Notes under the pieces: generated by a model
Database searches by the model: none
Told to the model about the DNA's origin: nothing
What the model saw: only the letters and a program-made list of their open reading frames with translations
Source: Trochalopteron elliotii
Taxonomy: Eukaryota > Chordata > Aves > Passeriformes > Leiothrichidae
Reading direction: 5' to 3'
Length of the DNA: 64,000 nt
Assembly: GCA_024734555.1 (NCBI GenBank)
Contig: JANPWX010000641.1
Span: forward strand, 890,419-954,418
Part shown: piece by piece, positions 11,900 to 24,587 of the stretch
How the letters are laid out: each line of letters opens with the position of its first letter
Numbering within the stretch: position 1 is the stretch's first letter
Program-made: the position numbers and the translations under genes

Positions 11900-12410
11900 C
11901 TTGTGACAGCAGCAGAGCTGCCCCAGCCCTGGGCCAGCACAGCAAGGACCTGGAGCTGCTGGAGAGATCCAGAGGAGGCCCCAGGGGGATCAGAGGGATG
12001 GAGCAGCTCTGCTGGGAGGAAAGGCTGGGAGAGCTGGGAGTGTTCAACCTAGAGGAGTTTTGGGGTGACCCCATTGTGGCCTTCCAGGGTCTAAAGGAGC
12101 TCCAGGAGAGCTGGAGAGGGACTGGGGACAAGGGATGGAGGGACAGGACACAGGGGATGGCTTCCCACTGCCAGAGGGCAGGGCTGGATGGGAGACTGGG
12201 CAGGAATTGTTCCCTGGGAGGGTGGGCAGGCCCTGGCACAGGGTGCCCAGAGAAGCTGTGGCTGCCCCTGGACCCCTGGCAGTGCCCAAGGCCAGGCTGG
12301 ACATTGGGGCTTGGAGGAGCCTGGGACAGTGGGAGGTGTCCCTGCCCAGGGCAGGGGTGGCACTGGGTGATCTTTAAGGTCCCCTCCAACCCAAACCATT
12401 CTGTGATCAG
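11900..12410 (+). mobile_element. CR1 LINE 3' fragment, about 510 bases
   Basis: One of the longer copies. It carries the segment around gaaaggctgggagagctggg, the ggcttcccactgccagaggg segment and the standard tail ending caaaccattctgtgatc. The second segment recurs in four other copies here (19130, 25228, 28966 and 50860), marking one subfamily. Open frames across it are remnants of repeat sequence. Confidence 0.92.
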
Positions 12411-13697
12411 AAGCTCCATGGGAGCACAAACATCCCTTAGCATTTAACTGGGACACAATCACACTGCCTGGAAACAATATGTGAATTATCATAAATCACA
12501 GAAACACCAAATGTCAAAGAAACCAGCACAAATGGGTTGGGGAAAGCTGTAGGTGGTCCCACACGTTGCTGCTCCCTGTGTGCAGAATGCACCCCACTGG
12601 AGAGCAGGCTGCTCACCTGAGCTGTTCCCATTACAAATCAAAACACTAAAACCAAAAAAAATAAATTTGAAAAAAAATTAATTAAACCCACAAAAAAGAA
12701 TTAAGCAGTGAAACCACTAAGTCCTGTCTCATTACAGACAAAAGTGGATTTCTTTTTTCTGGAGAAAGGAAGATTCTGAATAGTTTTCAAATTTTTTTGG
12801 ACAGTAAATATTTACTATCAGACTGAGATTTTCTAGTTGTCATTACTTTTATATCCCTTTAATAATACAGAAGTAGCTAAAAATTACCAAAACAAGCCCC
12901 AAAATCCTGTTGAATAGATTCATCTGCAACCAGCTCCAACTCCAAGCACTGCCCACAGCCTTCTCATGCCAATTCCAGGAAAAGGAAAACCACTTAAATG
13001 TTACATTGTGTTACAACCAGCCTGCACTCCCATCAGGACTGGGGTCAGCTGCATCCCAAGGTTCCTCCCCAGAGCTGCAGCAGCTGATGATTCTTGCAAT
13101 GGTCTCAGTGTTCCTGCCTGCATCCCCCTAATTCCTTCTTATCCTCTTATCTGCAGCAGGGGAATTCAAGGCATCACTGCAATATCCAGCTAAGTTCATA
13201 TTAACAGAAAGGGAAAGGAATTTTCTATAATAAATATATTAAGTTGCAAAAGAAAGCTAAAACCAGCTGCTCTCCCCACCTATTAAGGCTGCTCTCCACA
13301 GCTCTGGGACATATTTGAAGCCCTGAGCAATGAAATTATATGGATCAAATGTTAAGTATGGATTAAATGTTAAGTCAAGTATTGTAATTGGATGCTGCCA
13401 TTTAACTTACAATTAGAAAAAAGGTTGGTTCAAGGAAAAAAAAAAACACACCAAAAATAAATGTAGAAAGATGTGAATAGCAGCAAATCTTCAAAGCAAT
13501 TTTCCAAACCAAGAACTCCTTTCAGAGAAGATTTTCAATTAAGCCTTGTCAAGCACATTAACAGCTCTCATTTCCATAAACCCAGGGCAGGTCTGAGCCC
13601 AGTTCACATCCAAAGCGCAGGTGCTGATGAGCATTTGGGAGCTCAGGGAATGGCCCAGGTGCAGCAGCTGCTCAGCAAGTCCCCAGTGCAAACCTTT

Positions 13698-13890
13698 CAT
13701 GGAATCATGGAATGGTTTGGGTTGGAAAAGGACCTTAAAAGGACCTTAAAACTCATCTCATCCCACCCCCGCCATGGGCAGGGACACCTTCCACTATCCC
13801 AGGCTGCTCCAAGCCCCATCCAGCCTGGCCTTGGGCACTGCCAGGGATCCAGGGGCAGCCACGGCTTCTGTGGGCAACAGTTCCTCCCAT
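13698..13890 (-). mobile_element. CR1 LINE 3' fragment with a short internal duplication
   Basis: Reverse CR1 tail starting catggaatcatggaatggtt. The block aaaggaccttaaa occurs twice in a row at about 13728-13750. Confidence 0.9.
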
Positions 13891-14227
13891 GTCAAATGTG
13901 CAGGTGAATAGGAAAACAACCTGAAAACAAATCAAAATTTCACTTCACTGCTCAGTTCGTTTTTTGTTGCAGGAAGTCAGAAGAAAAAAAAACATCATTC
14001 CAAAACCCAGCCCCTTCCCTGAAAGTAAAGCAGCACCTGCACGTGGCTCCCAGCACTTCATGAGGCTCTGAGGGGAAACACCCAAACAACCCTCAGCCAG
14101 AGAGTAGAGGAGGAAATACAACAGCTACAAGTTAAAAAAAAAAAAAAGGGGAGGAAAAAAGAAAATGTTGCTTCTGTTAAATAAAGAATACCTGCAGGCT
14201 GCCAACAGCCCAGCAGAGCTCTGCAGA

Positions 14228-14772
14228 TGTTATAGATATATATTATAAAGTTGGCTTTTGGCAAGGTGTGTGCTATATGAATAATAACATTGTAGGAAGG
14301 ATATAAGCTTTTATTTCTGCTAAAGAAAATTAGGCATAGTGGTAGTAGTTGATATAGTGTGCTTAAACTGTCTGTTTGGTCGGGATAACATCCAGTGAAC
14401 ATGTAAAGAAGACCCTGCTATTGATACACCAACTATCAGCATCTCCCATCTGAAGAAAGTCTGGACCAAGGCCCAGGCTGGAGGTGATAATGAAGACACA
14501 GCCCAGAAACACACAGGCTCTAAAAAGGGGGACCCAAGGAGGGACCATGCAAAACAGTTCCTGGAATATGGAAACTAGTTTGTGGAAAAATATGAATATT
14601 CAACAGACTGATGCAATAGAAAGGGGATTTAAAGAATGTCTCTGATGCAGCAAGGTGTGGACTTGGCTGAATGTTCGGCCGTACTTTGCTTTTTTTCTCT
14701 CTCCTAATTGTCTTACTTTCTATTAAACTTATTTCTTAAAATTTACGTAGAAAGTGAAGCTCGTTTTTCACA
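14228..14772 (+). mobile_element. solo LTR of an endogenous retrovirus, family 1 copy 1, 5-base target-site duplication
   Basis: 545 bases starting TGTTATAG and ending TTTTTCACA, flanked by identical GCAGA (14223-14227 and 14773-14777). ATTAAA about 50 bases before the end fits a poly(A) signal, suggesting plus orientation. It is nearly identical along most of its length to 33127-33691. No internal retroviral sequence is present. Confidence 0.92.
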
Positions 14773-14795
14773 GCAGAGGTTCTGCCCTGCCCGGT

Positions 14796-14867
14796 AGCTC
14801 CGGGGCCTGAGGGAGCTCCGGGGCCTGAGGGAGCTCCGGGGCCTGAGGGAGCTCCGGGGCCTGAGGG
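14796..14867. repeat. 18-base CpG-containing minisatellite, four exact copies
   Basis: Unit agctccggggcctgaggg repeats at 14796, 14814, 14832 and 14850 without change, with a broken fifth unit running into a CGG-rich stretch up to about 14907. Runs of three or four G on the plus strand fit a G-quadruplex pattern. It begins 18 bases after the target-site duplication of the solo LTR. Confidence 0.95.
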
Positions 14868-16254
14868 AGCTCGGGCCGGGCGCGGCGGCGGCGGGGCCGG
14901 GGAGCTCCTGTGCCAGCGGTGTTTGGGACCAGATGGCTCCTGTGTTTTCCCACAACACTTTCCTCTTCCCACTGCAGCCGTCTGCTCCCTTTTGGCAACA
15001 ACTCCAGGTGCCAAGGGTGTAGGGAACCATCTCGAGCTGCCAAGCACTGCACAGGCATCAGCCCAGGGAAAGAGGGGGAAAAGGGTGAGGGGGGAAAGGC
15101 CGAGTGACCCCACCAAACTCCCTCTGGCACCTGCCTGCTGCTTTCAGCCCAAATGGGTGGTTTTAGTCTGAACAGTCCATCTACCTACTTAAGTTTCTGT
15201 TTGTTTTATTTACAGGCTCTTAGTGTTGTCACACATCAAAACAAGCTGGCAGTGATCCCTAAGGAGTCCCCATTAGCAACACAGCTCCATTATGGATGTA
15301 GCATTTTTCTGCCATCTCCAAAAGAGGAGGAATCTTCAAACACCCACAAATTAGTTCTCACTGTAACAAGTCTCCACCATAAGTTGCACACAAATTCAGG
15401 CTTCAGAAGGTTAAAAAGCTCAAGCATCACCAGTTTCTTCCAGTGCCTGTTCACCCAGAAGATTTTTAAGCACAAACAGGAATGTCAGCTCCAGACACCA
15501 GAAGTCAGAAAGAAAATTGCCAATAAATGTAAGTGGTTACACCTCAAGCATCACATAACCTGTACTTTTAAATAAGCCATGAGAGAGCAGACTAATAATT
15601 TCTCAAAGGACTACAGGAGATTCACTCAAGAGATCTGTAACAGCATTTGAGGATGAGAAGAGGATGTTCAGGAAATGTCAAACACCACTAATGAACACAA
15701 AATGAATTCTGAATTAAATACATGGGTTTTGTCAGGAACTGGAATTTGCACAAGCAACTTCACCCATGGATAAAGCAATTAATGACTCAGCTGTGAGCTG
15801 AACACATGGTTTTGTGGGCATGAGACAGACAAACAAGCTGGCAACACATGGGACAGTGATCTCAGACTAAACTTTGGATTTCCAGTGCCCATCTGGATCT
15901 CCTCCACGAGCCTCTTCCACCAAGTCTTATGCTTACCACTCATGTACAGCCACAACACAAAGAAACTGCCTAAGAAACCCTTTGCTGGATGAAGCTTTTC
16001 AGCTGAGGAGGCCTGAAAGACTCTCCCCAATGAGCTGGAGACAATCAGGTGCTGTGGGAACATTCCCTGGTGTGGGATGTGTCTCCTGGAGTGACTATGA
16101 GGAGCTAAGGGCAGCCAGGACAAGGGCCAGAGAGGCTGGTGAGTATTTCCAACTCATTAAGACAAAAAAGTTTTCCACTGTAATTAAATGCATGTTAAGG
16201 ATGGGAACAGAGAAGCAAGAAGCATGAAAAAGGTTGATCCTGATCACTACTGCA

Positions 16255-16430
16255 GAATCACAGAATGGTTTGGGTAGGAAAAGACTTTAAAGATTACCTG
16301 TCCATGGACACCTTCCACTATCCCAGGTTGTTCCAGCCTGGCCTTGGACACTTCCAGGGATCCAGGGGCAGTCCCAGCTTCTCTGGGCACCCTGTGCCAG
16401 GGCCTAACAAGAATTTATCCCTAGTCTCTG
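16255..16430 (-). mobile_element. CR1 LINE 3' fragment
   Basis: Starts cacagaatggtttgggtag and continues with the usual caccttccactatcccagg and ggatccaggggcag blocks. The far boundary is uncertain. Confidence 0.85.
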
Positions 16431-16679
16431 ACCCAAGTTTATAACCATTCCCCACTGTTCTGTGGGGAGCTAGCCATATAAAAAATTCCTCTCCCTCCTT
16501 TTTTATAAGCCCACAGGATTCTCTCCAAAACCTCCTCCCCAGCCTTGTGACCACCCCCAGGTACTGCCACCCCCTAACACAGCATGGACCCCCCTCTGAC
16601 AGGTGACAGCAGCTGGCCATGCCACTCGGAATTGACCAGCAGGGTTTGTTTGCTGTGATGGCAGCACAGGAACACTCAC

Positions 16680-16829
16680 CCACAGCACTGAGGGCGTGTT
16701 TGAGCTCCAGGGTGAAGGCTGTCAGCGGCACCTCCTCCGACACCGGCATGATCGCCACCGTGGACAGGTTGCTGGCAGGATTCCCTGCATCCCACTTGCT
16801 GCTGGAGCTGTGCAGTCCAAGAGGATGAC
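16680..16829 (-). CDS. PNPLA7: PNPLA7 exon I (linker, start of connecting region)
   Basis: 150 bases. Two bases complete Gly321 and one base begins Gly371. Acceptor ggacag, donor gtgagt at 16679. Residues 322-370 begin [20 protein letters not shown], continue [20 protein letters not shown] and end ELKHALSAV. The first 15 residues are the variable part; from SKWD onward the match to the PNPLA7 family is strong. This region connects the regulatory half to the patatin half. Confidence 0.95.
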
Positions 16830-17080
16830 CTGTCCACACAGAGAAAACACCTGCCATCAGTCAGCCAGGCTGCAAAAAAAAAATGGGAACGTCACCTTCA
16901 GGCAGGAGGGAAAATGTCAGTGTGTCACAGAGCTGCTGCGTGTCAGAGAAATGTAACACAAACCTCCACAGCAGAGTTCCCACACGTTTCATTTAAGAGG
17001 ATGAAGATCAGTTTCCATCATTTTTGGTTGCTGGTACAGCATATGTGGGTTGAAGTTAGGCAATGTTAAAAATATGCCAG

Positions 17081-17648
17081 GAATATGTTAAATGAGACAT
17101 GGATTTACCTGACCCAGGAAGACAAAGATAAAGACACTTAAAATCCCTTCACCACAACTTTGGAACTGATTTAGCTCACAAGAGGAATTAGCTTAACTAA
17201 AAAAAACCCAAACCTGTTGTCAGTATTAAAATATTCCAAAACTTAACCATCCTTTTCTTATAGTATTCCTGAGAAAGGAGGCTTGCTTTGTTTTCAATGA
17301 AACTCCCATAGAAAATGTGTATTTCTACCTGTTTTCCCTTCTCTGCAAGAGGAAGAGCTTTACAGAATATGTTAAATGATGGATTTACCTGACCCAGGAA
17401 GACAAAGATAAAAAGGCACTTAAAATCCCTTCACCACAACTCTGGAACTGATTTAGCACACAAGAGGAATAAGCTTAACTAAAAAAAACCCCAAACCCGT
17501 TGTCAGTATTAAAATATTCCAAAACTTAACAATCCATTACTTATGGTATTCCTGAGCAAGGAAGCTTGCTTTGTTTTCAGTGAAGCTCCCATAGAAAATG
17601 TGCATCTCTACCTGTTTTCCCTTCTCTGCAAGATGAAGAGCTTTACAG
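17081..17648. repeat. 284-base tandem duplication, two copies
   Basis: Copy 1 runs from gaatatgttaaatgag at 17081 to gctttacag at about 17364. Copy 2 begins at 17365 with gaatatgttaaatgat and ends gctttacag at 17648. The copies are collinear and differ by scattered substitutions and one- to few-base indels. I do not recognise the unit as a known repeat or coding sequence. Confidence 0.93.
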
Positions 17649-19129
17649 ATATGGGCTTAGGAGTATTAAAACATGGAACTTCTGAAGTAGCTGCAGAGTA
17701 CCTGGGAACTATCTCTAATATAATTCAGTGAGTAAAAGAAGGTTTTGAGAGAAATCTGCATTGCCTGTGAGGAAGATCAAGACCTTCCCTGACAGCTTAG
17801 AGCAGGTAAAGGTCAATGTTCTACAAACTGTTCTTGTTCTGATACTCCTTTTTCTCTTTGGCTGAGCCTTCTCGGAAAATCTCACTCTGCTGCTAATGCC
17901 TGTCAACTCAGCTCTGAGAACACAAAATAATTTTGATTTTAAGCGGGGATTTCACATCCTGTTTATCTCATTTCACCCAGCAAAGGCCTAAGATGTACCA
18001 TCAAGATGAATTCTTGAGCTGGGCATGTGGAAATACTTGATATTCCCTGTGCAAATCCACTCAAAAGCTCAATGCCAGGGTGACAGACCACTGCAGGACA
18101 CAAAGAAATATCAGATAAACTTTGTTTTGAAATACATTCAGCAATTGAGTTATTCATTTCAAATCTTCTAAAACAGCTCTGCACAGAACATTAAATAGTT
18201 TTTCCCCTTCTTCTGGTGATCTTCAAGAAGATATCTGTAGCTTCAAACAGATTACACATCAGAGCTCAACCCCTTCATCTCCACAGGCCCTTCCTTCCTC
18301 AGAACTTCAATGGTGATTCTCTGATTGAACTCCTCTTAGTCTCACTAATTTTCCTCCCAAAATTCTGTTTGCCCCATTTTGCCCTGTTTCCCAGGCAGTG
18401 CAGGCTCTGCCCTGGGCCACAGAGGAATTTCAGCAGACACAGAAGTTTAAGTACAATTATCACCAGGAATTTTTGCCACAAGTGGTTGTGCCCAGAGAGC
18501 TGAGCAGGTGAAGGAAGAGCAGACTCCCTTCCCCAGACTGCTCTGAAACAGGAAAGTGGGTGACCTTCATTTTCAGCCACCATGGAATTTGGCAAAACCA
18601 GCAACTGAAGTAATTTAAACCCCCCAACCAAACAAAACTCAAACAATCCTCAGCATCAAAGAGCCCCACAACACCCTCAGTAGTTAATGGGCATCTGTTT
18701 GCTCTCAAAGGCTGCCCAAGAAAATTGGGAGATTCCCTCCTACTCCCTTCATTCAGTCAGTAAAGAGATTTTGTGTTGGTGCTGCCACAAACACAAAGCT
18801 TCAGAACCAACCCATGGCAGGCCATTTCCTCCAGACTTTAAATTTAATTTAAATTTATTAAAATACTTCAAATCCAGGCATTTTAAATCAGTCTGTGCTC
18901 CTGCTCAGCACAGTGCTCTGATTCCAGCCCATTACAGCTGCTATTTCCAATGCTCCCTTTACATTGCTCTTGCAAGAAATTCCAGGGAAATTTCACTGCA
19001 CACAGGCAGCAACACTTCTCTATCTCAAATCATTCCATTCCCACACCCAGTTAGCCATGCCCTGCCAAAACTAGTGTGTGCACAGATACAATAAAATCAC
19101 CATCCACTTGTGCCTACAGCTGTAACAGA

Positions 19130-19503
19130 GATCACAGAATCCCAGCCTGGTTTTGAGGGGACCTTAAATCTCATCCAGTCCCACCCCTGCCATGGTCAGG
19201 GACACCTCCCACTGTCCCAGGCTGCTCCAAGCCCCAATGTCCAGCCTGGCCTTGGACACTGCCAGGGATCCAGGGGCAGCCACAGCTGCTCTGGGCACCC
19301 TGTGCCAGGGCCTGCCCACCCTGCCAGGGAACAATTCCTGCCCAATCTCCCATCCAGCCCTGCCCTCTGGCAGTGGGAAGCCATTCCCTGTGTCCTGTCC
19401 CTCCATCCCCTGTCCCCAGTCCCTCTCCAGCTCTCCTGGAGCCCCTTTAGGCACTGGAAGGGTCTCTGAGCTCTCCCTGGAGCCTTCTCTTTTCCAGGCT
19501 GAA
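19130..19503 (-). mobile_element. CR1 LINE 3' fragment, about 370 bases
   Basis: Reverse orientation. It carries the tail (agatcacagaatcccagcc) and the gccctctggcagtgggaagc segment seen in the 11.9, 25.2, 29.0 and 50.9 kb copies, and ends at a ttttccaggctgaa block. Confidence 0.92.
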
Positions 19504-19619
19504 ATTTAGCAATGAATTTCCTTTCCAAGTATTCACTGCCTGTTTCCAGATTTAAGGATTCAAGTCTGGCTCCAAGGAAGTCCCACCATCAATGGGAAGA
19601 GTCCAGGAATGAGTCTCAC

Positions 19620-19680
19620 CTCCCTGCTGCAGGCTGCCAAGAATCTTCTCGCCCAGCAAGTGAATAAGTCTGGTCACAAC
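19620..19680 (-). CDS. PNPLA7: PNPLA7 exon H (short linker exon)
   Basis: 61 bases. It starts in phase 0 after acceptor tcccag and ends with one base of a Gly codon; donor gtgaga at 19619. Residues 301-320 read [20 protein letters not shown], a family-specific amphipathic helix that follows domain 3. The split Gly321 joins in frame to GHPLGL of the next exon. A CR1 fragment ends 117 bases away on the donor side. Confidence 0.95.
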
Positions 19681-20987
19681 CTGGGAAATAAAGGGAAAAA
19701 AAAAGAAACATTCAAGCAGAATGTACTGAAAGTAGAGCATCCACATGGAAACTCCCAAACTTTTTTAAGATGTTCCCTGAAGCTGAGCCACACAGAATCA
19801 AGGGTTTGCAGCTGTAGCTTCTTCCCTGGCTGTAATGTGTGGTGACTGATCATTTGTCTTGGTTTCTCCTACTTTGTTTTACTTTAATTTGGAAAAACAA
19901 GAAAACAAAACAACCCCAGAACAGGCACGATTTAACTTGCTTTGGGGAAAAAAAAAAAGAAAAAAAGCCCTGATCCTTTGGGGAAACATGTCAAAGTGCA
20001 TTTTCAGCTCTCCTCATTTCTCTCTGCAGTGCACCTGCCCATCTAAGAACTCTCATTGCTCAGTGGGTGCTGCACCTTTTGTAGGTGCTGAAGGCTCAAA
20101 AAGGTTCAAGTCTATTCAAACAGATCCTTCCCCAGTCCTGGTGAACAGTTTACAGCAGTCAATTTAAAATATTTGGGGGGAAAAAAAGGGGGGATAAACA
20201 CACCCCCTAAACACCTGCAGAATCAAAACAAACTACCTAAGAAATTGCTTTTCCCCTCAAATCATGTTTGCCTGGTAATTAATGTTTGAAGGCACAGATG
20301 TGCTCCCAGCTGTTTTTCCAGCAGGACTTACATCAATATAAACTGATATTCTAATAGCCAAATGTATCTCCAAACTGACAAGCCTCTCTCCAACATGACC
20401 AATCAATAATTCCTGACAATTGGGGTAGCAGGAGACTAATCCTTGCAATATCAAAAAGAGACAGATGTGGAAAATGCAGCATTTATTCTGAAAGCTCTAC
20501 AGATGTTTGACCAAATAAGGAAGAGAGTTATTTAAATGCATTAAGGATTAATAGAGCAATCATTAAATATTCTCCCCCAGACAAATAATTCAAGGTCAAA
20601 ACAGCTCAGGAGGACATAAAAAAAAACCCCAAAACCACTACAACAAAAGTTCTGCAAGGTTAACAAGCAAAACAAGCAGCAGCCAGGTTACCTGGGATCC
20701 TGAATAAACACACTGTTCCCACAGGAACAGGCACTTCAGGATGCATCTTTCAAATGAAGGGCCATGTAGGCATCAAGACAGGTCAGGATGCCCACCTGAG
20801 TGATTTATACATCCTGCCTTAAAAATGAAATCTAATACAGCAAATCCTCCTGCACTGTGAAATGATGTGTATGGAGCACTGATATATTTTAAGCCCTTTA
20901 TGGGAAAAGGGGAAGAGCAAACAGGAGGCTTCCCACACAAGGGTGATTTGTAGTAGAGCACAGAAAGAGTCAGTAAGGTTATTTCAG

Positions 20988-21168
20988 GGATTTCATGGCA
21001 TGGTTTGGGCTGGAAAAGACCTTTAAAGCCCAGCCAGTGCCAGCCCTGCCATGGGCAGGGACACCTTCCACTATCCCAGGCTGCTCAGAGCCCCATCTGA
21101 CCTCCACCTGGACACTTCCAGGGACCCAGGGGCAGCCACAGCTTCTCTGGGCACGCTGTGCCAGTTCT
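20988..21168 (-). mobile_element. CR1 LINE 3' fragment
   Basis: Reverse CR1 tail: ttcatggcatggtttgggc, then gccatgggcagggacacc and the ccaggctgctcagagcccc block. Confidence 0.9.
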
Positions 21169-22649
21169 GCCCCATAGCCATGGCTGCAAGTTCCTGAAGA
21201 TGCCAGCAGGAATCATCACCATCTCCTCAGTAACCAGGAAAAAGCCCTTGAAAGTGCCTCTTCCTTGCCCCAAGAGCAAGTACAGTGTCCATGCCCAGTG
21301 CCACCAATGTGGGGAGGACAGCAGGAAAGCTCCCAGCCTCCTGCCTTATCCTGGAACCTCAGACAGGATCTAAAATGCTTCCCTTTGTCCAAAAAACAAC
21401 AGAATCTGATCATCACCCAACCACACAACTCGTTGCCACATCAACACCACCAAACTCCAGGATTCCCCAAAGGTGCCACATGTGGCTACAGAAAACTACC
21501 CCAACCATGGGGAGAATTCAGGGAAACAGGGAATTCTTAACAAAAATAGAGCCTGATGGCCCTTGCTAAAGGAGATAATCTGCCCCCAGAGCACATTTGC
21601 TACACCCAGCTCACAGGCTTCACCTAAACCTGCAGCATCACAGCAGGACTTTCCTTCAGCAGTTTCGGGAGGTGCTGTGAACATTTTACACTTCTGAAGC
21701 ACTTAAGCACCAGAATTTTAATTACTTACTAAAACCATCTCCTGTATTTATAACTTTTTCTGCTTTACAGGCAGCTAAGGAGAGCTCCAGCTAAGTTACA
21801 AAATATGTCCAAGGTTAATGATGAACTAAGAATAGAACCTATTGGTCTCATTTTCCAGTTGGCTGCTCCTATTACCGGGAAATATTATTTGTCTTGTTTG
21901 CTGGAGCAAACCTTACAGCCTTGGTATGTATAGATAGGGAAAATTATTTCCCTGGTGACTTTGTACAACAAGCAAAGCTGCTCCCCAGAACAGGATGAGT
22001 CACTCTGTCGCAGTCATGGCAACCTCCAAGGAACATCAATTTGGGATCCGAGCTCAGAACTGAAATTTCCACAGAGTTTTCTATTACATATGCCAGATAT
22101 CCTTTCACAAAAAGGCAATGTTTTCCTTCAAAAGGGTCTTGTCCATCCTTCTGAGGGAGAAGTCAATACAAACCACATCCCTCCATCGACAGCAGACCTG
22201 ACCTGATGGACCCACAGCCCTCAGTGTGCAGGGCAGCAGGAGCACCTCTCCCCAAATTCAGGGCAGCTGGGGAGAACTGAAAACCAGCAGGAAAAATTCA
22301 TCCTTCAGGTTTCCAAGCCCCTTTATTCTCACTCCCACACAGCAGCAGAGCATGGGAAGGAGCAGCACAGCTCCATGCAGCCCAAGAGACAAGAAGGAAA
22401 CCAAGGGAGGACAGGGATAGCTTGGGCAGGGAGGATGAGGAACAAGCAGGAATTAGTCCTTGGGCTAGCAGCAAAATGACAGGGACTGAAGGGAAACAGT
22501 CATTCCAAGCGTGTCTGGAGGAAATGGAGGCAGAAGCACAGGTACAGGGTGGGTACCTCAGTGCAGAATCTGGGCTGTGACTCAGCAGTCCCTTATCCCT
22601 CCTGTACTGCTACACTTTGTAAGAAATTCAAAGTGGGGCTCAGTCTCTT

Positions 22650-22920
22650 CTCACAGGTAAGAACTGACAGGACATGAGGGAACAGCCTTAAGCTGTGCCA
22701 GGGGAAGTTTAGTTGGACATTAGGAAAACCTTCACTGCAAGGGAGGTCAAGTACTAGCACAGGTTGCTCAGGGCAGTGGTGGAGTCACCGTCCCTGGAAG
22801 TGTTTGAAAAACATGTGGATGTGGCACTTGGGGACATGGGTTAGTGGTGATCATGGTGGTGCTGGGGGAATGGCTGGACTTGATGATCTTGGGGGGACTT
22901 TTCCAATCTTAACAATTCAA
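22650..22920 (+). mobile_element. CR1 LINE 3' fragment, second subfamily
   Basis: Distinct from the main group: gttggacattaggaaaacc, caggttgctcagggcagtgg, a ggagtcaccgtccctggaag block and a ggacttgatgatcttggg ending. Its closest match here is 62146-62397. Confidence 0.85.
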
Positions 22921-24359
22921 GGAAAGCTCTGGGAATTGGCAGTGAGGGTTTGGGCAAGAACTGGAGTGACCTGGAGAACACAGCGAGTTTCCCTCGCCTG
23001 CACTGCCCCACACTCCTGAGCCAGGGCCAGCCTGGGCACTGCTTTTCCCAGAGCCTTCTGCCCCCCTTCCCATGGGAACGCCAGTCTTTCCCAACCACAG
23101 TGCCAGAACAGCCCAGAACACTTCCCAGACATCTGCACCAGCAAAATTCTCTCCTTTTCAGGGTGTCACCATCAGCCAGGGCTAGACAGCCCTCCCAGTC
23201 GGAAGCGTCTGCTGTGCTCACCCCTACAGCACATCCTGCATTTTACAGTCTCTTCTAGCACCCAGCAAACACCCCTCCTGCTGGCACAGCACCAGGCAGC
23301 TTCAATTTAAGGCTGGAAGAAAAATCTGTGAGAAGGCAGCGAGTCAGAGCCCAGACTGATCAAACAACACCAGGAGGTTCCTAAATTAAGGGAGCATCAT
23401 TAATTGCCTGTAAAGCAAATGCAGCTTTTGGACCCCTCGTGCTGGGGATGGAGCTGAGCTTGGTTTAGTTGGTAAGGAAGTTAAATTAATCCTTTCTCAT
23501 GATTAGGAACAGCAGTAGCAGTGGGTGCAGCCAGCTCAGTTAACCACAGTTAATCACAGTAACGAGCAGCAGAGCTGTGGATTGGACACTTGGCTGCCAG
23601 GACAGGTCTGCTCAGAGCTCCCCAAACTGCCAGGGAACACACCTTCCCACCCCCTGCTCCCTGCCCAGGCTGGGAGGTGACTCAGGAAAGTCACAGAGCA
23701 CCTAAACAGGCACTACAGGGGCTCATGGAGTGAGTCTGGGGGTCTGCCCAGGTCAGGGAGCTGACTGAATTCACCACCAAAAATATCCCCAAAGCACACA
23801 AAACCCCACTCTCCTGGGCTTATGCAAGAGTTTTCAGGCCAGAAGACAAAATCTGACCTTACAGGTCTAAAAAACTGAGTAAATCTCCATTTCAAAAGCT
23901 ACTTGGGGCTCCAGGTGCATCAGTGCTGTTCTCCAAAAGCCCCAAACCCCTCCAGCTCCCACAGACACCACTGCAGATATCACCTCATAACCCTGGCCCA
24001 GAGCAAGATGTTCAGGTGAGGTATTTTACAAAGGAAATTACTATTTCTCCTCCTCCTCCTGCCACCCACTCTCCTTTTCAGAGGAACTCCCCAGGACATT
24101 TCTGTGCAGGGCAAAAGAGAACGAAATGTTTCTGTCTCTCCAATGGTGCTGGAGAGCACTTCCCTCAGCACAGTTCCACCTCTCTGACCCAGCTCACCAC
24201 TCACCACCTCATCTGCCTACAAATATCTCATGCTCCTGGCTGTTTCTGGACCAACTCCATCCCAGTGAGACCCACTCAGGCTCTCTCAGCACCCCAAACC
24301 CACAGATCTCTCCTGTCTACTGTGACAGTCTGTTCCTCCACTTGCTACAGAGAAGCTTC

Positions 24360-24587
24360 TGGGAAATTGTTTGCTGTATTGTGTGCTGTAAGGTGGACGT
24401 GTAGTGTTTACTGACTGGCTTAAGTAGATGACTGTAAGCTTTTAGCATCAGCCTATTGGCTAAAAAACTTTTTAAAAGCCTTGGAACAAAGAGAACTTTG
24501 GCTTCTGCTGTTACAGCATGAGTTTTACCATCTTTTATGTCTCCACCTTCACTGAGACTGATAATGAAATAAAAAACTCATGGAACA
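24360..24587 (+). mobile_element. possible short solo LTR
   Basis: 228 bases starting TGGGAAATTG and ending TGGAACA, with AATAAA about 20 bases before the end and CTTC on both sides (24356-24359 and 24588-24591). A four-base match can arise by chance, so the boundaries are tentative. Confidence 0.45.

Larger units (their letters stand above)
7033..16679 (-). other. PNPLA7 intron between exons I and J
   Basis: 9647 bases. It holds six CR1 fragments, a 545-base solo LTR (14228-14772) and a CpG-rich minisatellite. The stretches 7557-9800, 9945-11899, 12411-13697 and 14908-16254 show no recognisable repeat or gene. Confidence 0.85.
16830..19619 (-). other. PNPLA7 intron between exons H and I
   Basis: 2790 bases. 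It holds a 284-base tandem duplication (17081-17648) and a CR1 copy (19130-19503). The stretch 17650-19129 shows nothing recognisable. Confidence 0.85.

Noticed and set aside
11998..12447. Long overlapping open frames on both strands within CR1 copies, also near 19200, 25300, 29100 and 50900
   Set aside because: The same peptide pieces recur in every copy because the repeat itself is GC-rich and open. They are not independent genes.
14736..15130. Reverse-strand frames with PSGPGA repeats, resembling a collagen- or elastin-like peptide
   Set aside because: The peptide repeat is only a translation of the 18-base minisatellite. No splice sites or conserved flanks support an exon.
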